Source: Conidiobolus incongruus B7586
Lineage: Eukaryota > Entomophthoromycota > Entomophthoromycetes > Entomophthorales > Conidiobolaceae
Direction of reading: 5' to 3'
Length of the DNA: 16,074 nucleotides
Assembly: GCA_000697335.1 (NCBI GenBank)
Contig: JNEM01013700.1
Span: 1 to 16,074 of the forward strand
The first letter of the stretch is position 1. Each line of letters opens with the position of its first letter. Positions 1-9,731 of this stretch are shown piece after piece. The position numbers and the translations under genes were made by a program. The notes beneath the pieces were generated by a model, which saw nothing but the letters and a program-made list of their open reading frames with translations, searched no databases and was not told the origin of the DNA.

Positions 1-156
1 CAAAAGCTGTTTGTAAATTTTGAATGATTTTAGAGGGTTTGTGGTTAAGTTTTACTGATACTAAAATAAAAGACTTTTGATGGTCACTATTTGGTTTAAG
101 TATGATTAAATTAAACAACTAATTTTAAAAAATTCATTTTTTAATCAAAAAAATTA

Positions 157-179
157 TTATATATATATATATATATATA
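157..179. repeat. (AT)n microsatellite
   Basis: An uninterrupted alternating A/T run of about 23 bases in an AT-rich spacer, with no gene nearby. Confidence 0.85.
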
Positions 180-1719
180 ATTCAAAACTATTTATTTTCC
201 TATTTGTTTTGTATATATTTGCTTATTTGAAACTAATAATATGTTTGAAAAATCAGAAATTAAAAAATTTCCCATTTCTTCAATTCCATGGTAATAGTAA
301 TCTTGATACAATATAGAAACTACAAAAGGAATTATTTATATTTTGAAACTATAAATTATTACAAGGATCATTAATCAATGGATTGGGTATAAGTGACAAG
401 GATTGTGATATTGATATATCATTATATATCAAGTTATTAATTTTAAATTTATATTTTAAAGCTATATTTTCTAAAACTTAATAATGAATATATCATTATT
501 TATATTATATATAATAATTTGTCAAATTTAAATATTAATAATTTAATTATATATTAGTTCATATTAGAAAATAATAATCAATATTGTTAAAAAATAAAAG
601 TAGAATAATTTATTTTTTATATATTTTTATTTAATATATATATTAAATAAATTTCAATTAGATCAAAAATATTATAAATCAAATTTATATTATTTTGACA
701 TTAAATACAAAAACTTTTGATATATTAAAGGGTTTAATTATATTTAATAATTTTGAATTTGGTAATAAAAACTGATAAAAATAATAGGGATCAAATTGAA
801 TTATCTATTAAAAAAATAAAAGTGTATTTTAATGCATTTATATAATATTTACCTAATAAATAATGGTTGTATTTCTTTATTGATAATAATAATCTATTTA
901 ATATTAATTTAGGATGATAAAAACATAAAAGACGCAAATTATTATTTGGCAATCTAGAATACAAATTTTACAGCTCTAATCAATATATCAATATATACTT
1001 TCAAGGTTCAAAGATGTCTGTTGAGCAAATCATTTTTAAAACTGAAACAAATTGAATTTAATCAACTTAGACTATAGAAAATATATTTATAATTGATATA
1101 ATTTGATTAATTTATAGTAATCAAAATTGAAGTATTTTGGCTAAATAATTTGTTATTTATGCTGCCAATGAAGCTTATGGGTATATTGCTAAACTACATT
1201 ATAATTGTGATTGTAGATAACATGGGATAAGCAAATGCTGAACTCATCGATGTAGATGAGTATGATTGATGACTCTTTTATTAAGTTAATGATAATAAAT
1301 TACATACTAAGGGTATGGTGGATTATATCGTTATGTAAGCTTTGTGGGCATCCACATGTTAGCATCATTGTTAAGTTACATATGAGTAAATAAAGTAGTA
1401 AGATCACAAAAGTAAATGTAGTGATATAATAGAGTAGCTGACTGATTACAATAATATTGAAGATTATTTAATAAAAATACAAACCTTGATATTATACCTT
1501 TCATAAGATTAACAAGTATGATATATAGTATTGCTTTGATTCTAAATAACAATATCTAGTCCAAGTACAGAAATTATTAAACCTGTTTTATTTAAATAGT
1601 TTTCTATTTCTATTATTTTCACAAATTTAATATTAAAATACAGATTCTAGAAAAGACATAATTAATTTTATAAATAAACAAATAAAGTACTTTATAATTG
1701 ACTAATATTTCATATATTG

Positions 1720-1720
<1 letters not shown>

Positions 1721-1780
<60 letters not shown>
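1721..1780. repeat. (TTA)20 microsatellite
   Basis: Exactly 60 bases of perfect TTA repeat, twenty units without interruption. It lies about 280 bases beyond the stop codon of gene A. Perfect arrays of this length are usually young and variable in length between strains. Confidence 0.95.
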
Positions 1781-1781
<1 letters not shown>

Positions 1782-2061
1782 AATATAATAATTTTGCATA
1801 GAGCTGGTGATTTAATATGCAAAAACTAGTTTAAACTTTACAAATTATTATTATTAATTATTTTAATAAATATTTTAAATAAAAATTTAAAAATTAAAAT
1901 AGGTTTTCAATATAAGATCTCATTAAGACAGGAAAGATATATGATTAACAAAAGAATGAATTTAACCATATTTTAATACTACTATGATAAAAAATTCATT
2001 AAAAATGAATATCAAAGTGTTAACAGATCATAAAAAAGATTTAATTATAAAATTAATATTT

Positions 2062-3738
2062 TTATTTATTAATCAATTTTAGAGCTGATTTAAGTAATAA
2101 AATATTTAAACTATCAGACTCTGTTGATTGATTAGATACTATAAAAGCCATATTTTGTAAATCTGACAATATTAAATTTTTATCAGATTGTTTTAAATAT
2201 TTAAAAATGGCCAAATATGTGAAACTGATTAAATAAAAATAAAAATGGTTTGAGTTAGATTCTTTAGCCTTGTTCAAGAGTATATAAAGTTGACGACAAA
2301 ATTCTAATGTCTTATTTAAGAGTAAAGGAGTAAACTTGGATACATTCATTCTCCAATACTCGAAAATGATTAAAGCAATATGTAAATAAGATTTTGTAGT
2401 TGAAACTTCAAATTTTTCTATTCTTTTAACATTATCTTTGAAATGAATTTTCAACTGATGGGTATAATTCAAGGTTTCAAAATAGCATTGTTGTAAAAGT
2501 TTCAACCTTTGAATACATAATTCTTGATTATACTCATCATTATTTGATGGTTTCAAAGTGAAAATGGTGAGATATACGGTTTGATCTTCAAATCGATTAG
2601 TTAAACTAGTTATGAGTGATATTAAATATCTTTTTTGAGTATCAGATTCTCCGAATTCACACCATCTGTCTGGAAGCATAAACCAAGAAGGTTTATATAT
2701 GGATTCATCGAATTGAGGCAATTCTGCAATATAATTAGGATAAAATCGGAAAGGACCACTGAAATATCTATCAACTATGGCCACTTGGCGCATAATTATC
2801 TTTCTATTAATATTACTAGACTCATCGAATCGTTTTGTATTTAAATGAATTCCCAAGGCATAACACATTCGAGCTAACTGAGAAAGACAAACTCGACTCA
2901 ATAAAATTTTCCCCTTTTGAAAAAATATATCGAAATAAATACATAATGCTTGAGCATTTTGGAAGCTAGGTTTAAAAATGATCTTTTTAAAATTGATATA
3001 AAACAAGTGTTCCATATACTGTGTTAACTGGGCTGGTTTATCTTCCCGATATTGATAACCATTATAATAAATCGCTGTAAGTAATGATTGAGATAAACTG
3101 GCTGGGTCGAAATATTTCAGATTGAATAGTGGTATTTCTGAGTCATAATTGACTATATGTAACCGAATCAATTCATTCCAAAAACCAGGTTGATTCAATA
3201 GCTCTAGCCCTTGTTTCGATGGGGATGATTCTGGAATATCTGGTACTGAGTATGTTGGAGGAATACTCTTTTGATTATCTGCTATTATTGATTGAATTTG
3301 AGGAATACGTTTAAATTCTGGTGTCAAGGCATATATAAACTGAGAAGAGGGGACCTTATTGGAAAAAACCATATATGAGGTTAAATGATCTAAAGACCGG
3401 AATCGAGTATACTTTAAATTCGTAAATACGCTTTTTTCTAATGGATGAATATAGTATATAATATCCAATTTTTGCAAAGGGGGCTTAGGAAACGGTATCT
3501 TCACTAAAAAAATCATTATATTATATTAGTTATAATTCACTACCAAAAGTATCTTGTCCATTTTACCTTTTGAAGGCTTTTTAGTATATTTGGTTTTTTT
3601 GAACTGATAGGAATAGAATTGCATGGGTGTGTCAACATTGATTACACATTTTTTACAATACTTTTTTTTAGAACTATTTTCATTATATTTACAATTAAAA
3701 CAATTTCGAAATTTTACTAGTCCCGAGATTTCATTCAT
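2062..3738 (-). CDS. Gene A: zinc-ribbon plus fungal MHR-type transcription regulator, two exons
   Basis: The CDS is complement(join(2062..3503, 3567..3738)), 537 residues. Exon 1 begins at an ATG (3738) and encodes a small cysteine motif, C13-x2-C16-x11-C28-x2-C31, of zinc-ribbon spacing, followed by a Lys-rich stretch. Exon 2 encodes a mostly helical region. Around residues 180-345 it carries blocks typical of the fungal transcription factor middle homology region: LFNLKYFDP, SLLTAIYYNGYQY, QNAQALCIYF, LARMCYALGIHLN and a RKI..RQVAIVDR block. Homologues with this domain are nuclear regulators. The zinc ribbon probably replaces the usual N-terminal Zn2Cys6 DNA-binding domain, which is absent. 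The splice join is phase 1 and restores one frame (..KPSK-V-KIPFP..); gene B has its intron at the same place. Glutamine and tryptophan use ordinary CAA/CAG/TGG codons, so the standard code applies. An AATAAA overlaps the last codons. Its target genes are unknown. Confidence 0.85.
3504..3566 (-). other. Spliceosomal intron of gene A (63 nt)
   Basis: The donor GTAAAA follows TCAAAAG and the acceptor is TTTTTTTAG. An ACTAAT branch-like motif (minus strand, about 3525-3530) lies about 20 bases before the acceptor. The intron is a multiple of three long, but it holds an in-frame TAA, so retention would stop translation just after the zinc-ribbon exon. Phase and position match the intron of gene B. 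Confidence 0.85.
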
Positions 3739-5639
3739 TTTTTATAAAAATATTTTTTCCATACTCTCTATTTATATTTTTCTTCTAAATAAACTTGCTC
3801 CATTACAAATCAAATCAAATCGAATTTTAATTAAATGAGTAAACATCTAATCATTATTTTTATTTTAATTGAGAAAAAAATCGAAGGCAATTTGTGGTAC
3901 TTAATGAGCCAATCATAATGTAATTAAAATCTGATTTCTTTATTATGAAAATTTTAGTGATTATCTGATTTAAAATTACTAATCTCAGTAATTGAATAAT
4001 CTAGTGTGAATAATGATTTTGAAATATTGGATATCATATGTTTAATATAGTAATTAAAAATTTCAAAATCAATGATAAAATGTTTATTATATATTACTAA
4101 TATTATGCTTCAAAAATCGATTACTAATTCTATCTCATTATTGTTCTAAAATAAACATATACCCTGAATTTTAAACTTATAACGTTCTTTCATCATAGAT
4201 TAAATAAATCAATAGCATAAAATAATTGAAATTGAAAATGAATAAAACAAATATTATAAATTATAGCAACTATTTTCAAACTGTTAGTGTATTTATATCC
4301 ACACAAAATTTTATTTCGTTGATTGTTGGATAAATTCGTAATAATATTCGAATTAGATATATGATCTTTTGATATGATATTAAATATATATTTGATTGAT
4401 AATTAATTTCATAATCAAATTTTCAAGTTTAAAGCATGATAATGCTATAAATTGCTTTAGGACTCTTGTAAAGTTAGGATTTAAAATAATTGCACACAAA
4501 ATCATATATTTAAAATTTTATAATTGTTTCCGTTTAAAAAATTAATATTTGTTCATAATGACTCTATATGTCATTTTTAAAACTTTTTGGTTGATCCTTG
4601 ATTGGAATATATTTACAAAGTTTTTCAGTAAAATTGTTTGTTATATATAAATTGAAAAGTTCATAAATATTTATTAAACTGAGGAATATATTGTTAAGAA
4701 ACAAGACTACTAACTCATCAAATATCCTTACATCAAGCTAATGTAATTATCATTCTTCTCTCACTTACAATTTCACTTCTCATTTGCTAATTGGCTATTC
4801 AGCCAAGTCACCGCAGTTACTCTTATATCTCGTTAGTCAAATTATCATTTAAAAACTGAAAATTTCGATGAAATCTAGCTGGATTATTTCAGCTATTTGA
4901 CATGATCAATAAACCGATCTTTCAACTATTATTTGTATAAAAAATGATTATATATGTAAACTAGTGATTGATTAATATTATTTTATTAATTTATAAATAA
5001 AAGACATACATAAATTATTATAATACAATGAAAACTTTGATCAAAAACTTATATATATATATAACTATACAAAATATGGATAACAAATTTTATATTGATT
5101 AGGGATTAATCGTAATACACTTACAAAAATTATTTTGAAATACCAAATATAGCCTTCTGAAATTTCAAAAAGGTATAATAATATCCCAAATATTGAAGTA
5201 ATGTAATGTTGAGACTATGATTTCCAATATTATAATACTATTGTATTGAGTAATCTAATGATTTCAAGTCTTTATTATAATCATAATATTACATCTAAAA
5301 AATCTTTATTTTATCTACCAACTTAAAATTAATAATAGTATAATATAGATAAATTTAAAATTTAAAATGATAAAATATTTTAAAATTAAATAAAGTTTAT
5401 AATAGCCCAAATATTTCAAAGTGTTCTTTTATATTTTATCAATATTCAGAATATAGTAATGAACTATAATAAATATGACTTAATTTAGATGATTGTAATG
5501 TATTTGAATTAATATTTCACAATTTATTATTAATTTTATCAAAAATAAACTGAAATCTCGAAAATAAAATTATTATAAGATTTGTACTATTAATCCTATG
5601 AAATATACAAAGTTTTTAGGAGTTTGCAAATAAATTCAA
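3739..5639. other. Intergenic region upstream of gene A
   Basis: Apart from the TATA box of gene A at its left edge, I see no gene, structured RNA or mobile element. The patch around 4690-4860 is less A/T-simple than its surroundings, but it carries no open frame or motif that I recognise on either strand. Confidence 0.55.
3769..3776 (-). promoter_or_regulatory. TATA box of gene A
   Basis: TATAAATA on the minus strand, about 31-38 bases upstream of the gene A ATG. Gene B has the same octamer at a similar distance, which makes it more credible than a chance match in AT-rich DNA. It implies a very short 5' untranslated leader. Confidence 0.55.
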
Positions 5640-6000
5640 AAGGAATTGTGTATAGTATTATTCATATTGACAAGGATCAGGAGGTCCGCTCACCATTCAG
5701 CTTTAATCATTTGTCTTTATTCCGAACGTAATCCACACACAAGTACCTTGCACAATCCTTGTACAATGCGAAATTCCGGACAGCAGCTATTAAGAGTGTT
5801 CCAACGCATTGGCCAAAGACTAAAAGCACTACAAAATTACCACTGAGCACATATTTGCACGGGAACCATCTCGATCAAACACAAGCCCTACATCTTGATA
5901 TTTTAATAAAACTCTTTAAAGTATCTTGTTGACCATCCTTGACCTGTTTTATCTAATTTCAACGCTACTCTCCAGCAGACCTACAAAATAACCGAACTTT
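5640..6000. other. GC-rich island, possible relic or exon of an unidentified gene
   Basis: By hand count, GC is about 37-47% across 5701-5880, while the flanking DNA is near 20% or less. Such islands in AT-rich genomes usually mark present or former coding sequence. On the minus strand, 5707-5874 is open for 55 codons to a TGA. Its predicted peptide has a hydrophobic, membrane-helix-like segment (FVVLLVFGQCVGTLLIAAV) followed by a charged tail ending DYVRNKDK. On the plus strand, 5732-5929 is open for 66 codons with no hydrophobic segment. I do not recognise either product. A fragment of a membrane transporter on the minus strand is possible but unproven; no ATG-led complete gene or convincing splice structure is visible. 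It may be a gene relic. Confidence 0.4.
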
Positions 6001-6208
6001 AATTAATATCATTTGGATAAAAATTATGAATAGTTTAAAAGTGCTAATATATTTAATCAAAATAATTTAAAATTTTTTAATAACTAATTTGAAATTTCAT
6101 TATTTTTATAATTAATTTTATTTAATTACAATTTTTTACACGTTGGGATCCTGAAAAATATATGTTAATATATAAGTTGAGAATTTTAATAAATATTAAC
6201 AAAATATG

Positions 6209-6229
6209 ATATATATATATATATATATA
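6209..6229. repeat. (AT)n microsatellite
   Basis: About 21 bases of alternating A/T. Confidence 0.8.
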
Positions 6230-6643
6230 CTAATAATTTTTTAACTTTTTCAATTATAAACTAAATTATCTGTCATTGACTTGGTTTTTGAAATAAAAGA
6301 AAATATTTTTCAAATATGGTAATCTCTATTTAATTTAGTACACTTTCAAATTTTCATATATTACTTACTCAATATTTCAGTGAATTAAATAAGTTAAACT
6401 TTCATAACTCTAATTTCGATACTTTATTTGATAGATTTTTATGTATTAATTAATAAAAAGATACATATTAGACCAATTGTTTCAATATTAGTATCTTAGA
6501 AATAGAAAAAATCAAAAATGTGTATATTTCATTTATTATATAGATGATCTCTAATATGAATATTTTGAGAAATTAAAACTAAATATCCATCAATATGATA
6601 AACATTCCAGAAATGTATTATTTATAATATTATAATATTATAT

Positions 6644-6670
6644 AATTAATTAATTAATTAATTAATTAAT
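6644..6670. repeat. (AATT)n tetranucleotide microsatellite
   Basis: About seven perfect units, roughly 130 bases beyond the 3' end of the decayed regulator copy. Confidence 0.85.
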
Positions 6671-6799
6671 TTTGAATACTTCGATTTATTTCGAATAATA
6701 TGATTTAAATAATTTTAAGATTAATTAGAGTTATTAAAATAATAATTAATAATATATAATACCTTAAAACAGTTTTAAATATTTTTAAAATTTTTATTT

Positions 6800-8221
6800 T
6801 TATTTTTCAATCAATTTTAATCCAGATTATATCATTAATATAATATAATATAATAGGATTATTGATTTTTAACTTCTCAAACCTAAGAATATAACTTATT
6901 TAATATGGGTAATATTAACTTTTTTCAATTTACCCAAAGAATTTAAAATACATAAATAAGAATTGCTAATCAGGTATAATTTCAATTAGCTTCGATTCCT
7001 TTAAGTAGTATGCTAACAAGTTCTTCACAGTTATTGAGTATTCTGCTTAATAATTTGATATCAACTCAAGTTTACTAAGTTTCTAAGCCCCTATAATTCT
7101 TATATATATTTATAAATATGTGCTAGCAAGCGATAGTTCGAAATTTTCAATAATTTCCAAGTGATTTTTTAAATTGTGCAAATAATTTAGATTTTCAATT
7201 ACCATGATAAGGTGAATCACATTCTTTAGGAACTCTTCTAGTTTATCATCTGAGCCAAATGTCATAATTGATAAATTTAAATGATATAGAGATTGGTCTT
7301 GGAATCAATCTGTCAAAGTGAAAATCACAGACACTAGAAGCCTTTGATCCTTATTCAATTCTCAGAATTGGCTACATTTTTCAGCAAGCACTTGCTAAAA
7401 CGGATGATATAATTTTCCTTCGAATTTCTTGATTTCAGTAATATAGTCAAGGTAAAGGTTTAATGAACCAGTCTTTAGATAATAGAACAAGATAATTTTA
7501 CGATTAGTGACTTGTCTATAACAATTTATTTACTCGTAAAATCTATTAGCACCAATATGAATTCCGAAATGAATAAGACATTCTTTTTAAATGAGTGAGG
7601 CGAGAGCGACCTTCAAAGTTCCTTCCATATATATATATATAAATATATATAAATATATATAATGTATAGAAATATATACAAAGGGCGTGAATATGCTGCA
7701 AACTTGATCTAAATATTAGTTGTTTTAAATTTGAGTTGGACAATCGATCCATTTAATCTGTTGATGGAGGTATTTTATATTCACGATGCTGTTAGCCGGT
7801 ATAATAAATAGTCACAAGTAGTGAATTAGTTATAGTACTCAAATTGAAATATTAAGTTAAAGAGTAGTGCATCACGAATGAAATGTAAGATAAAAAGTTG
7901 AATCAATTCACTCTAAAAACCAAGTCATTATATATTTTTTCCAAATCTGGCCTTGTTTAAAGTATCTGAGTATCCGATGTTGAAAGTATAGCATGAATAT
8001 TGTTTAAATTATCCACTATAATAGATTGAATTTGAGGAATCTTAAAATTTAGGACAAGATGAATATCAGTTGGGAGATGGGAACCTGTTTTTAATATATC
8101 AAATAAGATAAATGATATAAAGCTTGAAAACTGAATTTTGAATTAGTTAAGTTCTCAATAGAATTAAAATAATATACAATATCTAGTTTGGATACAGGTG
8201 GCTTCTGAAAACATATTTCCT
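6800..8221 (-). pseudogene. Decayed third copy of the MHR regulator (exon 2 only)
   Basis: The minus strand can be followed as a relic of the long exon of genes A and B. Matching blocks occur in the right order. At the start, after an AG acceptor at 8222-8223, is QKPPVSKLDIVYY (gene A: PKPPLQKLDIIYY). Then come SLLVTIYYTG, HALCIYF, FGIHIG.NRF, DYIT.IKKFEGKLYHP, a QRLLVS..TLTD block, NYLHNLK, and finally SGLKLIEK before a TAA that matches the C-terminus of A (SALKLINK). Many stops of all three kinds and at least one change of frame make it non-functional. It is about 1.42 kb, the same size as exon 2 of A and B. An AT-repeat expansion sits inside it (7629-7662). No zinc-ribbon exon is recognisable upstream. 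By eye it is nearer to A than to B. Confidence 0.85.
7629..7662. repeat. AT-rich minisatellite inside the decayed regulator copy
   Basis: Three near-copies of a 10-12 base unit of the form ATATATATAA. On the minus strand it reads as a run of alternating Ile and Tyr. It replaces the segment that in gene A follows CIYF and makes the interval to the next conserved block about 24 bases longer, without changing the frame. Confidence 0.75.
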
Positions 8222-8223
8222 CT

Positions 8224-8686
8224 GAAATTCACATATAGTTAAAATTACCTATACATGTTTTGTTTAGAATTTAATGAATGTTTGAATTTATAAGAAAAAA
8301 AATTAGTCAATAAATTAAAGTGAGTTTGACATTTTGCTTATTTAGATTATTATTTCCTGATATTTTACTTTTATTTCAAGTTCACCAAATTTGAAATTCA
8401 ACTTTGTCAAGTTTGATAATATTCAATAATGAAACTATCATTACAAATTTCCAACATCATTATTTATAATTCAAGCTCAGATTTAAACAGATATTAGCTT
8501 TGATTAATTATTCAATATTGATATAGGCTTAACCTACAGAATTTGTAACGTGAAAAGATACAATAAATTATAGGGATATTTAAAATTATATATATTGTTA
8601 TTTGAAATAGCTTTCATATATTAATAATTATTCCTCAATTTATGTTATATTTTTCAAAGTTTCTATATATATAATAATAAAATCAT

Positions 8687-8724
<38 letters not shown>

Positions 8725-9646
8725 ATTGAAAAAAGTAAATCAAATTTGAACTTTAAAAAAAGATGATAAAATTTAAAAATAATACGAATATTTTGATAAT
8801 ATAAAAATTTGATTCAATTACTTACGCAAAATCTACTTATATTATATATTTAGTTAATGAATATTGGTCAAATTTTGTCATTTGGCAATATATTATATAT
8901 TAATATTACATTACAATATAAATAAAAAAATGTAAAATATATTTAATTAAAAATAAATTATGTAATTTTAGATATAAAATAATTTGTATGCTTTATAAAA
9001 TTAATAATCTAGATAATTTATTTAAAAAATCAATGGCAAAAATATTCACATTTTAACTCAAATTAAATTAATAGGTATGAAGTATTAAAAAATAATGATC
9101 CTACTTAAAATAAATGAATAGAATAGCCCTAATTCATATTTTAATATAATGATTCCATTAAAATGTTGATGTGGAAAATTTTTTATAATAAATATAATGG
9201 CTTTAAAATGACTTCTAATATATATATATCTATGCTTATTTATAAATGCAATTCATATAAGCGAATTCAATTTTTTACTAAATTTATTGAAATTATCTAC
9301 ATTAAATATTATGGTTATTAATGATAATAAAACAGTAATATCAATTATTATATAATTCATAGATTTATTAATATTGGTATTGTATATATTGTTATTACTA
9401 ATATTAAATCTTATAATTATAAATATAATATATTTAATTTTTAAATTAATACAAAAATTTTATAATTAAAATCAAAAATTGTGAAAAAAATCAATAATAA
9501 ATAATTAAGATAATTTAATCTTGATAAAAATTACATAATCATTATTAAATAATATCTGTTTACATATTTTTTTTAATTTTATCAAATTATTAATTACCAA
9601 GGATATAAATTTCATTTATTAGTAATTAAAAGTATTATAAATAAAG

Positions 9647-9647
<1 letters not shown>
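8224..9647. other. AT-rich spacer between the decayed copy and gene B
   Basis: I see no gene. The 150 bases just upstream of the decayed copy (8224-8400), where a zinc-ribbon exon would be expected, contain no pair of C-x2-C codon motifs on the minus strand. The rest is simple A/T sequence with a (TA)15 run at 8691-8720. Confidence 0.6.
8691..8720. repeat. (TA)15 microsatellite
   Basis: Thirty bases of perfect TA repeat. Confidence 0.9.

Positions 9648-9682
<35 letters not shown>
9648..9682. repeat. (TA)n microsatellite
   Basis: About 35 bases of perfect alternating T/A, ending about 50 bases beyond the stop codon of gene B. It may therefore lie in or just after the 3' untranslated region. 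Confidence 0.9.
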
Positions 9683-9684
<2 letters not shown>

Positions 9685-9731
9685 AAAAAATTCAAAATTA
9701 ATTTAAGGTTATAAAAATTGATATTTTGATT

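Larger units (their letters stand above)
1..2061. other. AT-rich intergenic region downstream of gene A
   Basis: I see no gene I can support here. Most of the stretch is simple A/T sequence broken by two microsatellites (157-179 and 1721-1780). The part from about 1140 to 1560 is more complex in base composition and has open runs of a few dozen codons, but no recognisable protein motif. Nothing looks like a tRNA or another structured RNA. Confidence 0.6.
6001..6799. other. AT-rich spacer
   Basis: No gene is seen. It contains an AT dinucleotide run (6209-6229) and a TTAA tetranucleotide run (6644-6670) and ends at the stop codon of the decayed regulator copy. Confidence 0.6.

Noticed and set aside
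2635-2844. Plus-strand open frame of 69 codons inside gene A
   Set aside because: It lies wholly antisense to the MHR exon of gene A, whose frame is long and conserved with gene B. It has no motif of its own.
2062-3738. GATA-type zinc finger in genes A and B
   Set aside because: GATA fingers have 17 or more residues between the two cysteine pairs and a characteristic Trp-Arg stretch. Here the gap is 11 residues and that stretch is absent.
3623-3838. Plus-strand open frame opposite exon 1 of gene A
   Set aside because: It is antisense to the zinc-ribbon exon and is rich in Phe/Leu/Ile as expected from reversed Lys-rich sequence. No independent support.
5646-5846. Plus-strand 66-codon frame in the GC-rich island as a real gene
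   Set aside because: No ATG at its head, no family motif, and rival open frames exist on the other strand and in another plus frame. Only the composition is notable.
7546-7752. Minus-strand 68-codon frame as a separate small gene
   Set aside because: It is one surviving stretch of the decayed regulator copy (matches the LCIYF region of gene A) with an AT minisatellite translated as Ile/Tyr.
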